A DNA stretch of 64,000 nt from Mycobacterium sp. JS623 (GCF_000328565.1 NC_019957.1:310001-374000), one strand, 5' to 3'. Counted from the first letter of the stretch, positions 16,628 through 26,512 are shown. The notes: a model not told the origin generated them from the sequence alone. A program made the numbers and translations.

Positions 16628-17506
16628 ATGACGAGTCGACCGATCCTGCCGACCCCGCTGGTGTCCACCGACTGGCTCGCAAACCACCTTGGCGACGCGG
16701 ATCTGCGGGTACTGGACGCGACTGCGCACCTGGCCGGGCCCGAGTCTGGCAGCACCGTCGGGTGGAGCCTGCGCCCCGGGCGCGACGACTACCTTGCCGC
16801 ACATATTCCGGGCGCGGCGTTCGCTGACATCATCGAGGATCTATCCGAGCCCGACGGGGGCGCGCTCAGCAAGCCGTCCCCGGCGCGGTTCGCGGTGGCG
16901 GCCGGCCGGCTGGGCATCGGCCCGCTCAGTCGGGTGGTGGTCTATGCGCGCGAGGTGCACTGGGCGACCCGAGTATGGTGGCTGTTGCGTGCCAACGGTT
17001 TTGACAACGTCGCGGTGCTCGACGGTGGTTTGCGGAAGTGGACCGCTGAGGGGCGGCCGATCACAACCGGCGCGGATAGCTACCCGGGGGCCGAGTTCGT
17101 CGGCGAGGCGCGTCCGCGCTTTTTCGCCGAACTCGAGGAGGTCAAGAAGGTGGTCGCTACCGGTTCCGGCGCCTGCCTGATCAACAGCCTCTCGCCGCAG
17201 GACCACCACGCCGTCGAGACCAACAACTTCGCCCGTGCCGGCCACATCCCGGGCAGCCTCAACGTGTTTATGGACGCACTGCTCAACCAGGCCGACGGCA
17301 CGTACAAGTCGGTCGGAGAACTCCGCAAGATCTTCGCCGACGTTCTGTCCCGACCGGGTCGCAAGGTCACTTACTGCGGTGTCGGGATCTCGGCCACAAG
17401 TGACGCGCTCGCGCTGACCCTGTTGGGCGAGTCCGACGTGGCGGTCTACGACGGCTCGCTACAGGAATGGACGAGCCACCCCGAGCTCCCCCTCGAAGTC
17501 GGCTGA
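16628..17506 (+). CDS. Thiosulfate sulfurtransferase (two-domain rhodanese)
   Basis: A 292-residue protein with two rhodanese domains. The N-terminal domain is inactive and begins VSTDWLANHLGDADLRVLDA; it contains the inter-domain motif HIPGAAF. The C-terminal domain has HIPGSLNVF and the active-site loop TYCGVGISATSDA with the Cys at about residue 250. It transfers sulfane sulfur from thiosulfate or 3-mercaptopyruvate to acceptors such as cyanide. GTG at 16625 overlaps the upstream region and ATG at 16628 is the next codon; either may be used. The loop has six residues after Cys, as in the thiosulfate type. Confidence 0.9.
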   Translation: MTSRPILPTPLVSTDWLANHLGDADLRVLDATAHLAGPESGSTVGWSLRPGRDDYLAAHIPGAAFADIIEDLSEPDGGALSKPSPARFAVAAGRLGIGPLSRVVVYAREVHWATRVWWLLRANGFDNVAVLDGGLRKWTAEGRPITTGADSYPGAEFVGEARPRFFAELEEVKKVVATGSGACLINSLSPQDHHAVETNNFARAGHIPGSLNVFMDALLNQADGTYKSVGELRKIFADVLSRPGRKVTYCGVGISATSDALALTLLGESDVAVYDGSLQEWTSHPELPLEVG

Positions 17507-17580
17507 CGTGATGGAATTGCGCGAAGGCGCGATGACGTTCGCCCAGAACGGCAGGACTGTCGGCGTAGCTTCTGATGGGT

Positions 17581-17742
17581 GCTGAAAAAATGACACGAGT
17601 TTGAGACAAGGGCTCGATGACAGCGTGTGAGACAACCGGCATCGCCGCAGTTCAAGGGATCGGCGGATGACACTTGATGTGAGATCCTCCAACCCTGTCG
17701 GGTCTCAAAACCCTTGTCCTAGTCTCACTTTCGTGTCATCAA
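17581..17742 (+). repeat. Dispersed iterated repeat, copy 2
   Basis: Direct sites at 17591 (TGACACGAGTTTGAGACA), 17618 (TGACAGCGTGTGAGACA) and 17668 (TGACACTTGATGTGAGA), again 27 and 50 bases apart, followed by TCTCAAAACCCTTGTC and an inverted site AGTCTCACTTTCGTGTCATC at 17721-17740. It is followed by copy 3, whose site 1 lies 225 bases after site 1 here. Confidence 0.85.
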
Positions 17743-17805
17743 CGATATCAGGCCAACAGAGAAACGGCCTCTACGTGCGTCATCGATGGGCGACCATCCG
17801 CGGTC

Positions 17806-17990
17806 TCGGGAAAAATGACACGAGCTTGAGACAAAACGCAGATGACACGCCCTGAGACAACTTACATCCCCCCAGGTCAGGGGATCGCAATATGACATCG
17901 GAAATGAGAAGCTACAGTAGTTTCTCAAAACCCTTGTCGCAGTCTCAATTAGGACGTCATCTCGATGTCTTTTATGACACCAGTTTGAGA
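17806..17990 (+). repeat. Dispersed iterated repeat, copy 3
   Basis: Direct sites at 17816, 17843 and 17893 with the same 27- and 50-base spacing, then TCTCAAAACCCTTGTC, an inverted site at 17941-17963 and one more direct site TGACACCAGTTTGAGA at 17975-17990. Shares the internal blocks CAGGTCAGGG and CTACAGTAG with copy 1. Confidence 0.85.
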
Positions 17991-18551
17991 ATTTTTGTAG
18001 GTGCCCCTTGTCCAACACGCCCGCGACTGCTATCAGCGGGGCGCCGATATTGCGGGCTCAGGCACGCATGGCCCCGATTGGCACTCCCCGTCGACGACAT
18101 TAACTAGTTTATCTACCAACACCTTTCGGACTCAAAGGCGGTTCCAGCGACGGATCTTGGGGGCGGACGGGTGCTGGTTCATCCGATGAATACGGCGGCG
18201 TTACTCATGCATAACGAATGTTATCCATGACTTGCTGACGCGGCGATAGCGCGACACCGGTGACAAGTGCGACGCGTATGCCCCGCGCGAAGCGGTCGGC
18301 CAATGAGCCGAGGATCTGGGACTCGTCGTTGTGACGGCAAGGAAAGCTGGGGCGGTGAACAGAGCTAATAATTCGCCGTAGCATTAGCTTTCCTAATGCG
18401 AAAACGGGTGACGTATCTGCGTGTTACCGGTGCAGTGGAGTGGCTTTCATTTCCTCTCCTGGCGGCGGTGCCGCGGCTGGGTGACAGGGGAGCGAACAGG
18501 TACTCAGTGCAGAGTTGTCGCGTGCCCGCTAACGCAATTCGGCTGTCTGCG
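17991..18551. other. Gap with small symmetric elements
   Basis: No gene seen in about 560 bases. Two short symmetric elements stand out: ATAAC-GAAT-GTTAT at 18211-18224 and a perfect stem GCATTAG-CTTTC-CTAATGC at 18381-18399. Either could be a protein site or a stem-loop terminating the minus-strand YVTN gene. The local base composition is lower in GC than the flanks. Confidence 0.5.
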
Positions 18552-21500
18552 TTACAGCCTGGGATCGACAGCGTTGAGCACCAAGACCAATGTGTCGATG
18601 CCTAACGACGCGGCCTTGGTCGCGGCCGCGACGACCTCCGCACCGGGCACGAAGGGTAGGAAGAAGGCGATACCAGCGGCCGACGACAGAAGGCCGGAGG
18701 CGATCTTCAGCGGGCCGGTGATCTGATGCCCTGAGCGAAGGTCAAACCCACCTTGAACCAAGTCGATCACACCGGTGACCAAAGGTACGGCCCTCTTAAG
18801 GAGTTCGCCGACTTGAGGTGACACGTTGAACGCCGCAGCATAGTCCTGACCAGTCGTCTTGATGAGATCGTCGACCACGCCGCTGAGGACGGAGACCCCG
18901 TTTTCGAGTGCCTTGCCAAGCACATCGCCGGGGTGGCTGCCGCTTCCGGAACCGCCGGAACTTCCACCGCTACTCGACGAGGAACCTCCCGGGCTGCCGT
19001 GCGGAAGAAGCGAACCAAAGAAGTTTTCGACTTGTGTTGCGAAGGAACTGATTCCGTCGGCGACCGCGTGCACGTCCGAGTTCACCTGCGTCGTCACTTG
19101 CGTCGTCACTTGCGGTACGACCGTGTTAACGACGCTGGTGTTCGCCGTCTGGACGAAGCGGTTTGCTGCTGTGACTACGCTGCCTAGAAACACCCCAAAA
19201 TCGGTGGTGGCGGCCTGGACGAAGCTGCTGAGCCCTATAACGAGACTGCTCACCAACTCCAGCGGGTTGCCAGTACTTGTGGTGGCTGGGGTGATGTTGA
19301 TGACCGAAATCGTGTTGTCGCTGTTGGCGACATAGAGCTTGGTGCCCGCGGAGTTGACCGCCAGGGATGTCGGCATCACGCCGACGGTGACTGGGTTGCT
19401 GACTACCGCGCCGGCGTTGGAGTCGTAGCCAGTCACACTGCCCAGGTACACCGTTTGACTCGGCACGCTTGGAACGGGTTGGAAGGTGGCGCTTTGACCG
19501 GTGCGGGAGTCTGAGACGTCGGCGACGTAAAGCGTCTTGCCATCCGGACTGACCGTCATCGGCCCAAACCCGGTGATGGTGATCGGCGTGCCGATCTGTT
19601 GTCCGGTAGCGGTGTCATAAGTCAGCACAGTGGCGCTTTGCGGCTGGGTCGGTGGGGTAGTCGGTGAGGTCGTAAGTGCACTGGCGGGAACGGTTTCGAC
19701 GTAGAGCTTCTTGCCATTGGGGCTCAGCGCCATACCCGCGCCGCTCCCGGCCAAGCCGTTGTCGAGCACGATGGGAGTGCCGACCGTCGCTCCGGTCGAC
19801 GGGTTGACGGTGTAGATCGTCTGCGTGGCAGCCAGCTGATTGTTGATGTCGGATCGTGAAACAGTGGTTACGTACAGGCGGTCACCTGACGGACTGACCA
19901 ATATTTGGCTGGCAGACGGCGTGGAACTCGGCGGGTTGGTCGACGGCCCGATCGGTATCGGTGCACCGACTTGGGTGTTGGTCGTGGTGTCGAAGACGTA
20001 GACCGAGGGTTGGAAGGTGTGGTTAAACGGGTTCGCAAGGTCCACGGTGTATGTGGTGTCTGCAACGTAGACGCGGCTGCCGTCGGGGCTGACCGCAACG
20101 TTCTGAGCAGACGACGGTGTCGTTTCGGTGAGCCGTGTCCCGGTCAGTGATGTCAGCGGGATGGTGTCGATAACCTTGCTGGTTGTTGGGTCGATCACGA
20201 CCAACGAATCGGTGGCCCCCGTTAGGTGTTGTCCGTTGACGTTGACGGTGAACGGATTCAGTGCGGTCACGTATACGCGGTTTGTCACCGGGTTGACCGC
20301 CACACCATTTGCGACCTGGCCGACGGGGATCGGTGCGCCGACCTGGGTGTTGGTGGAGGTGTCGACGACCTCGATGAACCCCTGGGGCTGACCTGACGAG
20401 TTGACCGCATAAGGGGCGCTGGTGCCGTAGAGCGTTTTGCCGTCGGGGCTCAGTGCGATTTGGTAGGGGTCGACGGGGATGGTGTTGGCGACGGTGAGGT
20501 CAGTGGTCGCTGTTGGTGCGGCGACGCGACTGGTGGTGCTCGCAGCGGTGGCCGGGATCGCGGAGCCGGTTTGGGTTTGCCGGTAGGCGGCTAGTAGAGC
20601 GTCACTGAGCGGGTTCGGCGTGAGGGGTGCGGCTGGAGCACCCGGTTGGGTGGGATCGAACCCGCCGAACAGGCCCGTGAGCACCGACGCAGCCAGGCTC
20701 TGCAGGCTCGGCGACGACGGCGCAACGGCCTGCGATGCGGCAGCCACGCTCGCCGGTGCGGCGACAGGAGCGGGCGTGGACACCGGCGTATTCGCCGTCG
20801 GCATAGTACCCGTCGACGAGGTGCTGCCCGAGCTGGCCGCAGAAACACTCGCCACCGTGGTGGAAGCGGAGGAGGTGGATGAGGGCACGGGCGCGACGGT
20901 TTGGTGACTGACCAGCGAGGCTATGCCGGTGGCGGTTAACGTCTCGGCGGTGTGCGACGACGCCGCAGCGCTCTTCGAGGTTGTAGGCGACGATGTTTCA
21001 ACCGTCGACGTGCTCGGCGAAGTGTTCGAACTCGATGACGGCTCCGACGGCGAAGTGGTGGTTGTCGACGAGCCGACCGTAGCCGTCGAATCCGTCGGCG
21101 CGGAATTCGCTGTGGCGTTAAGAGAACTCGTCCCAGCGGTCGCATTGGAATGCGAGGTGCCACTGGTCGTGGTGGCCGCTGCCGCGTTGGCTGTCGTAGT
21201 GGATCCGGTGTTGCCGCCGCTGGCGGACAGAGTGCTCTTCGGGGATTCGTGGGTGGTGGTCGACGAACCAGTCGATGGTCCGGCGTTTTTGCCGTCGGAC
21301 TCACCACCTGGTGTGGAAATGCCCGTTGTCCGCGCGGCGTCCGAGGAGCCGCTGCCGTTCGGTGAAGTCGAGGAGGGCGCCGAACCAGTGTCGTCGGCAT
21401 GGGCAAAACCTGACCCATTGACCAGAGCAGCACCCAGACCAAGCGCTACTGCCCCGGCGCCCAACCACTGATACGGCTCGAGGCGCTGCTTAGTCTTCTG

Positions 21501-21566
21501 GTGACGGCCCTTGCCACGTTGAGGGTGTGTCCTCGATGTTCTCTGCGCACTGTGCCGACCCGCCAC
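18552..21566 (-). CDS. Secreted YVTN beta-propeller (YncE-like) protein
   Basis: A 1004-residue protein. A basic N-terminus (residues 1-32) precedes a hydrophobic stretch LGAGAVALGLGAALVNGSGF and an AHAD cleavage-like site near residue 57, so export is likely. Residues 60-300 are low-complexity Ser/Thr/Ala, and about 340-770 carry repeats of the YVTN type (SPDGKTLYGT, NPVTNRVYVTAL, SPDGSRVYVADT, SPNGKKLYVET, NSAGTKLYVANSD), forming one 7-bladed propeller or more. The C-terminal 230 residues are mixed, with a Gly/Ser linker and a hydrophobic end. The start is GTG at 21566 behind AGGGGG. It stands alone. Function unknown; surface binding is a guess. Confidence 0.88.
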   Translation of the reverse strand: MAGRHSAQRTSRTHPQRGKGRHQKTKQRLEPYQWLGAGAVALGLGAALVNGSGFAHADDTGSAPSSTSPNGSGSSDAARTTGISTPGGESDGKNAGPSTGSSTTTHESPKSTLSASGGNTGSTTTANAAAATTTSGTSHSNATAGTSSLNATANSAPTDSTATVGSSTTTTSPSEPSSSSNTSPSTSTVETSSPTTSKSAAASSHTAETLTATGIASLVSHQTVAPVPSSTSSASTTVASVSAASSGSTSSTGTMPTANTPVSTPAPVAAPASVAAASQAVAPSSPSLQSLAASVLTGLFGGFDPTQPGAPAAPLTPNPLSDALLAAYRQTQTGSAIPATAASTTSRVAAPTATTDLTVANTIPVDPYQIALSPDGKTLYGTSAPYAVNSSGQPQGFIEVVDTSTNTQVGAPIPVGQVANGVAVNPVTNRVYVTALNPFTVNVNGQHLTGATDSLVVIDPTTSKVIDTIPLTSLTGTRLTETTPSSAQNVAVSPDGSRVYVADTTYTVDLANPFNHTFQPSVYVFDTTTNTQVGAPIPIGPSTNPPSSTPSASQILVSPSGDRLYVTTVSRSDINNQLAATQTIYTVNPSTGATVGTPIVLDNGLAGSGAGMALSPNGKKLYVETVPASALTTSPTTPPTQPQSATVLTYDTATGQQIGTPITITGFGPMTVSPDGKTLYVADVSDSRTGQSATFQPVPSVPSQTVYLGSVTGYDSNAGAVVSNPVTVGVMPTSLAVNSAGTKLYVANSDNTISVINITPATTSTGNPLELVSSLVIGLSSFVQAATTDFGVFLGSVVTAANRFVQTANTSVVNTVVPQVTTQVTTQVNSDVHAVADGISSFATQVENFFGSLLPHGSPGGSSSSSGGSSGGSGSGSHPGDVLGKALENGVSVLSGVVDDLIKTTGQDYAAAFNVSPQVGELLKRAVPLVTGVIDLVQGGFDLRSGHQITGPLKIASGLLSSAAGIAFFLPFVPGAEVVAAATKAASLGIDTLVLVLNAVDPRL

Positions 21567-21851
21567 CGCGGCCCCCTAGCTGGTAATGAAATTGCCGCAG
21601 CAATAACTACCACACCCGACAGCAAAATCGTGAAAACAGTGGAAGGCTGGGAGTCACCTGGGAGCGGTGCTCTTCGGGTGGTCAAACAGCTTCTCGTGCA
21701 ACGTTATCCGCAAAACGAAAGGACACAGGCCAATCATCCGCCGAAATGGATCCCCAGAGCTGGCAAACAGGCGACGGCGGCCCGGGAATATTGCCGGATG
21801 TTGACTTGGGCCGCACCATCTCCCAACGCGTCCCGTCAGTACTGACCGTAG
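21567..21851. other. Gap upstream of the YVTN gene
   Basis: Contains the promoter side of the YVTN gene. I see no gene. A TAG at 21849-21851 marks the point where the coupling-protein homology begins. Confidence 0.4.
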
Positions 21852-22841
21852 GCGGGCACCGCGTTTCGTACCGGTGGCGATACCGGACCGTGGGATCAGC
21901 TGGCGTTGGCGCCGTTGACGTGCCTGCTGTACGCCGCCAGTCCACAGGCCACCGGGCGGGGGATGGACTGGACATTGCAGGCTTCGGAGAACGTCGACAC
22001 CGCCGCGGGTAGCGGCGGGTATCAAATCGTCACCGCGCCGGGGTGGGCGCACGCCGCAGCCTGGTCACAAGACCACCTGCTGCAGGCGCGGGTGCGTTCG
22101 GTGCTGGACATGGAGCCCAAACAACGGGACTCGGTGAAGATGACCATGACCAAGGTGCTGACAGCCTGGCTGCTGACCGCGCGCCGCGACCGGCCTCACC
22201 CTGGGCTGGACCTATCCTTCTTCGACGACCCGGCCGCCACGCTGTACCTGTTGACTCCCGTCGATTGGACCGTCGCCGCGCAGGCGATCGTGTTGATGGA
22301 TCAGCTGATCAACCGACAGCGCACCAAGGTCGCGCAGTGGGAGGAGTTCACCCGCATCGGGCTATTCCTTGATGAGATCACCAACACCCCCATCCCGCGC
22401 CTGCCGCAGTATCTGGCCGAGTCCCGCGGCCTGGGCTGCTCCATCTGCTTTGCCGCACAAGCCGGTTCGCAGCCGGACGCGGTGTACGGTCCGCTGCAAG
22501 GCAAGGCGATCCGCGATGTGACACCCGCGTCGCTGGTGTTCTACGGCTCACACGAACGCGACGTGATGGAGTCCGCGGCGTTCTGGGCCGGCAAGACCAC
22601 CCGCAGCCACCAGTCCTACGCCGCGGGTCTCGACGACAAGACGACCGGGCGCCAATTCGGCAACGCGCTGGAGGCTACAGAGCTGTTGCCCCGCAACACT
22701 TCAGAGGCCCGGCTCATACCGCGCGGGCAGCCGGGGCAGATGGTCGAACTCATCGACTTCGACGAATTCGTCATCTATCTCGACGAGCTACGGGGAGCGC
22801 GCGTGTGTGCCGCCCGCGACTACGAGCCGGCCGGGATGTAG
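21852..22841 (+). pseudogene. TraD/TraG-like coupling ATPase, 5'-truncated copy
   Basis: From GTAFRTGGDTGPWDQLALAP onward it matches the intact gene at 38099 almost codon by codon through ELIDFDEFV-YLDELR. It therefore lacks the first about 135 residues, including the Walker A motif, and begins directly after a TAG. The Walker B segment IGLFLDEITN and the TraD-like C-terminal region are kept. The last residues differ from the intact copy, and the 3' end overlaps the convergent peptidase gene by 22 bases. Without the P-loop it cannot be a working ATPase. The long open frame suggests recent truncation. Confidence 0.8.
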
Positions 22842-23671
22842 AAGCCCAGTCCCTGGGCGGTGGTCTGCAGAGTCGAGTAGGCCATCCACATGAACCCATC
22901 ACTACCCCAGGAGGTGCCCATGCTGTTCTGGATCAGCACCGCTTCTTTCGTGTTGTCGTAGGCGATGATCAGCATGCAGTGGCCGGCACGCTGCTTGGTC
23001 TTCTCGTTGATCAGCCAGATGCCGTTGCCGACGTACGGGTCGGGGCTGCCGTTATACGACAGGAAGTCGGTGTAAAGGAACGTGCCGTAGGCAAGCGGCA
23101 TACCTGAGGCGATGACCGTCCGCAGATTCCGCAGGCCATCAGGGCCCTTGAGCTCGGTCGCGTCGACCTCGGGGAGGTCGAATATCGCCTCGGGCGGGAT
23201 GGGCTGCGAGCCCGGCCCGTACGCGCTCCAGTTAGCCCCGCAGGCGCTGAGATTGGGGGCGGCCGCCAGTGACGCGGTGCCGTCGTTCTTTTCCACCCAA
23301 CCCATGCAGTCAGTGATTTTCCCACCCTGGCAAGTGCCCGCCGCGATGTCGTTTTGCATTTCCACTTGGATGTAGGTGTAGTCGGGCGCCGCCTGCCGGT
23401 CCGGTGACGTCGGGGCAACGCCGCTGCTCTGCGCAGCCCAGAATGTCGTCGCGCCGTACACCGATGACCAGACGAAACAATTGGGGACGGTCTGCTTCCC
23501 GACCGGTGGCAACCATTCGGTATTGACCGATGCTGCCGGCGGCAACTCTGCAAGCCGGGGCGGCACGGCGGGCGTTATCGGTTCCTCGACGGTCGGGTCA
23601 TAGCCGAAGTCGAACGTCTGGTAGATGTCGCTAGCAGGGCTGATGGTTGGGGATTGGTCGGTACTGCTCAT
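22820..23671 (-). CDS. Papain-like (C1) cysteine peptidase
   Basis: A 283-residue protein. The oxyanion Gln and catalytic Cys are in GKQTVPNCFVWSS (about residues 58-70), the His in RAGHCMLIIAYD, and the Asn in IQNSMGTSWGSDGFMWMAY, in the order of family C1. There is no clear signal peptide; the first 50 residues are Pro-rich and may act as a short propeptide. It is convergent with the truncated coupling-protein gene. Target unknown; bacterial C1 peptidases of this type may be exported by other routes. Confidence 0.88.
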   Translation of the reverse strand: MSSTDQSPTISPASDIYQTFDFGYDPTVEEPITPAVPPRLAELPPAASVNTEWLPPVGKQTVPNCFVWSSVYGATTFWAAQSSGVAPTSPDRQAAPDYTYIQVEMQNDIAAGTCQGGKITDCMGWVEKNDGTASLAAAPNLSACGANWSAYGPGSQPIPPEAIFDLPEVDATELKGPDGLRNLRTVIASGMPLAYGTFLYTDFLSYNGSPDPYVGNGIWLINEKTKQRAGHCMLIIAYDNTKEAVLIQNSMGTSWGSDGFMWMAYSTLQTTAQGLGFYIPAGS

Positions 23672-24424
23672 TGGTTCACCGCCTCGGTGCTCTCATCGTG
23701 TCGTGTGACTCCTGCATGCTTAGTTTTACGATATTGACGCTCGATAGAAAATGGTTTCAGGACGAATTTCATATGGAGGTCGCGCCGATGTCGCTTGAGG
23801 TTGACGGCCTTTACGGAATTCGTCGGTGCGCAGGCCGGAGCAACTCAAATGAAATTATTTTCGCCGTTAGTAATTTAAATCACTTAAGGCGCTTTACTAG
23901 TTGGCTGATGGGGTTACGTTCGCGCAATTTATGCTGCGTGAGCGGGAAGAATGTATGGCTAGAGTTTTCGCTTGTTTCGCTGGTGCGGGTACCGCGCGGA
24001 ATCATCACCAGCGCGCGCTGGCTTGCCGCGGTTCCTTGGTTCAGGTCAGTCCGGCTTGCAGGCGTCAGCGGTTCGTGCAACGCAACCGCGACCGTCGCCG
24101 CACGCCGTTAAACACCGTCGTCCGAAGGCCCCTGCCCGTCATCAGGCACCGCATAGCCGTCTGCAAGTCTTGCGAATCGCGCTCTGCCGCGTAACACCTC
24201 GACGCTACGCTGACTCACAACGAAATACTCGAATCCGGGGCGCGAATCGAGACAGCGCGTGATACCCACTCCATCAGCGGCCCGTGGGCGTGTTGTTCCA
24301 TCAGACCTCGGAGAACACGGTGCGGATCACCGCCGGCGCGCGCGTCATCGACATCGCGATGGTGGTGTTCCGCCAGGAACAGACGTGGACGGGGTAGGAC
24401 GGGTCGAGTTTCTCATCATCGCGC
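23672..24424. other. Low-GC gap with degenerate sequence
   Basis: About 750 bases without a convincing gene; 23700-23900 is clearly richer in A and T than the rest of the window, suggesting foreign origin. A GGAGG at 23775-23779 precedes ATG 23788 (MSLEVDGLYGIRR), which may be the start of a lost gene, but the frame soon loses coding character. The stretch 24290-24390 may belong to the ATPase remnant that follows. Confidence 0.4.
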
Positions 24425-24761
24425 TCTGCCTACACCGCCACCGACTGCGACCGGGGCCCCAAAAGCTTGGCTCTGGAACACAACTCCAACGTGAGAACGC
24501 ACGAAGATCCCCGGCAACGCGGTCACCCAGTTCTACGGACTGCTCAGTGCGCCCGCGCAGATCGCCTCCGCGCAGGAGATGGCGCGGGCGAAGGGCCGGC
24601 TGATGCCCGACATCAGCCGGCTGCGTTCGGGCAATTTCTACGTCGCGATCGAAGGCGAAGCCGTCCGTCGCATCGTCGCGCCGTGATGTCTCTCCTACCG
24701 CCCGCCGAATCCGCTGTCGCCCGAAGAGGTAGTCGACCTCGCCAAGCGCCCGACTTCCTGA
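24425..24761 (+). pseudogene. C-terminal remnant of a large ATPase (possibly VirB4-like)
   Basis: Reads, with one frame change near 24497 and one in-frame TGA at about 24687, as GPKSLALEHNSNVR, then KIPGNAVTQFYGLLSAPAQI, then KGRLMPDISRLRSGNFYVAI, then CLSYRPPNPLSPEEVVDLAK. The last block resembles the C-terminal end of conjugation-type ATPases, which often close with a CLS-HP--PLT-EEV pattern. The assignment is from memory of the family pattern and is tentative. Its position 1.6 kb after the truncated coupling protein fits a decayed conjugative element. Confidence 0.4.
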
Positions 24762-24770
24762 TGCACCGCC

Positions 24771-25613
24771 TCAGGCTGGCGCGACGATGATGACTTCCCC
24801 GTTGGGCCGTTGTGGCTGCCCGGTCTGGCGGTTAAGTGGCATCGGCAAAGGCTCCAGTGGATGGCGGCGGATGTCGAGAGTCTGGTAGATCACCAAGACC
24901 ACCAGTCCGGCGATGAGCACCGCGGAGGCGCCGGCGTTACCCCAGTTCAGTCCGCCGTGATCGCGGCTCTTGCTCAAGATGTTGCCGACCACGGCGCCCC
25001 ACGGCCGGGTCAGGATGAAGGCGATCCAGAACAGCAGCATGCTGTCGATGCTGGTGAAGTAGTGCGCGGCCAACAGCGCCAACATGGCAGCGGTCAGGAT
25101 CAGCGCTGCCGGCCGCAGTCCCACGTTCAGCCCGCCGGAGAGGTAGTCGCCGGTGGAGGTGCCCAGGCTGTTGGAGAACACGACGGCGATCCAGAACAGC
25201 ACCTCACCGGTGAGCGTTGCAAGGTTCTCGACGTTGAGGGTCTGGCCGCTGCGCCACCACATCAGCAGCACGACAGCCAGTCCGCTACCCAGAATCAGCG
25301 CACCAGTGGCCTGCCCCAGGTGTGATGTGTAGTTGATGAAGTCCGAGATGGTGGTGCCTGCGGTGCTGGTGAGCACGACGACCGTCCAGAACAGCGCCGG
25401 GTGAAACCGTTTGGCGCGCAACTGGATTGTCACGGCAACGAGGAAGATGGCGAGAAGTAGGATCGCGGCACGAAGGGTGCCCAGCCCCAGTGTCTGGGCG
25501 AAGTAGTCACCGGCGGTCTCGCCCAGGGTGGTGGCGAGGATCTTCATCGCCCAGAAGAGTGCGGTGATGTGCGGCAGCTTGCGCATGACGTACTGGACGG
25601 GCGTCAGGACCAT
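24771..25613 (-). CDS. DUF347 (COG4705) integral membrane protein
   Basis: A 280-residue protein with eight or more hydrophobic segments and four internal repeats: LFWAMKILATTLGETAGDY, LFWTVVVLTSTAGTTISDF, LFWIAVVFSNSLGTSTGDY and LFWIAFILTRPWGAVVGNI. This fourfold pattern is the hallmark of the DUF347 family of inner-membrane proteins. A cation-related role has been proposed for some relatives; none is shown by the sequence. The start at 25613 has no obvious ribosome site; the ATG at 25586 is an alternative. Confidence 0.85.
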   Translation of the reverse strand: MVLTPVQYVMRKLPHITALFWAMKILATTLGETAGDYFAQTLGLGTLRAAILLLAIFLVAVTIQLRAKRFHPALFWTVVVLTSTAGTTISDFINYTSHLGQATGALILGSGLAVVLLMWWRSGQTLNVENLATLTGEVLFWIAVVFSNSLGTSTGDYLSGGLNVGLRPAALILTAAMLALLAAHYFTSIDSMLLFWIAFILTRPWGAVVGNILSKSRDHGGLNWGNAGASAVLIAGLVVLVIYQTLDIRRHPLEPLPMPLNRQTGQPQRPNGEVIIVAPA

Positions 25614-25958
25614 AGCGGAACGATGACATACGGCGCTGAGCCGGGCACACCATCACATCGAGATGGCAGTCAACACACAGACTGCGTATGTCCCGGGCAT
25701 GCAAGGCTGTTCGTGGGATTCGCACCGATCGTCGCCTGCGGTGACGTAGCCCAGATGCTCCGCTGGGCCGGCCTGCGGCCAGGCCGCAATTGCGCCGTGG
25801 GCGGCAACGGCAGGCGACTTCCGACGCAAGAAGTCAAACCGCGCCGCCGAAGCGCGGGTCCAGGCCGCTCAGCGGATCGAGGCGCCCTGAATTCTCACCA
25901 AGACTTCCGGGTCACCGTTTATTCACCGCCAATGACCGAGAATCGATCGGAATCGGTC

Positions 25959-25981
25959 ATCTCTCCCGAAGCCGGAGAGAT
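25959..25981. other. Perfect stem-loop at the edge of a gene fragment
   Basis: ATCTCTCC-CGAAGCC-GGAGAGAT is an 8-base perfect stem with a 7-base loop. It ends at the point where homology to the cyclase fragment begins, so it may mark a recombination junction or be a terminator without a T-run. Confidence 0.5.
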
Positions 25982-26250
25982 CGTCTTATCTAGGCGCGCT
26001 CGTCGAGACCTTGCTTGAGCGTGGTGCCGACGGTGACATTGCCGAAGCGGAGGCGGCGATCGCCAAGTTGGAGGCCGCGCCTGCTGATGGGTCGGTGATC
26101 CGTGACATCTGGCTGCTACGCCTGCAGGCGTTGCTAGCACGGGCTCATGATGATGACAGGGCTTACGCACAGTTCCGGGATCGCTATCGCGATATGGCGA
26201 GAACGCTTAGCTTCGAGGGCCATATCGCGTGGGCTGAGGCGATGCCCTGA
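25981..26250 (+). pseudogene. C-terminal fragment of a cyclase-ATPase-TPR protein
   Basis: About 88 codons ending in the typical tail FRDRYRDMARTLSFEGHIAW followed by AEAMP, preceded by LGALVETLLERGADGDIAEA and RDIWLLRLQALLARAH. This is the end of the large mycobacterial adenylate-cyclase/AAA/TPR proteins. No start, ribosome site or catalytic domain is present. The gene body was deleted, with a stem-loop at the break. Confidence 0.7.
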
Positions 26251-26512
26251 AGGCGGTGAGACCCCAAGCCCTGCCCCACTACTCTCGCGTGGGCAGAACG
26301 TGATCGACTTGTCCCGGCTGGGGCGACCTGCGGGAAGCGGGCACGCGGACGTCTGCCCGGCACGACATGGATTACTTTGTCCGGCGTCGGTCACGACGCC
26401 ATGGTCGAGGACCCTGGCCTGGTAGCTCGGACGGTCTTGGCTGTGACCGGCGTCAACGTTCAGGCCCCCATTGCAAGCGAAATCGTCTGTGACGCAAGGC
26501 AACTCGCATCAG
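26251..26512. other. Gap without recognisable gene
   Basis: I see no gene in these 262 bases; they separate the cyclase fragment from the istB fragment. Confidence 0.4.

Noticed and set aside
17581..17990. CRISPR array
   Set aside because: The repeats are imperfect, spaced unevenly (27 and 50 bases), partly inverted, and there are no cas genes.
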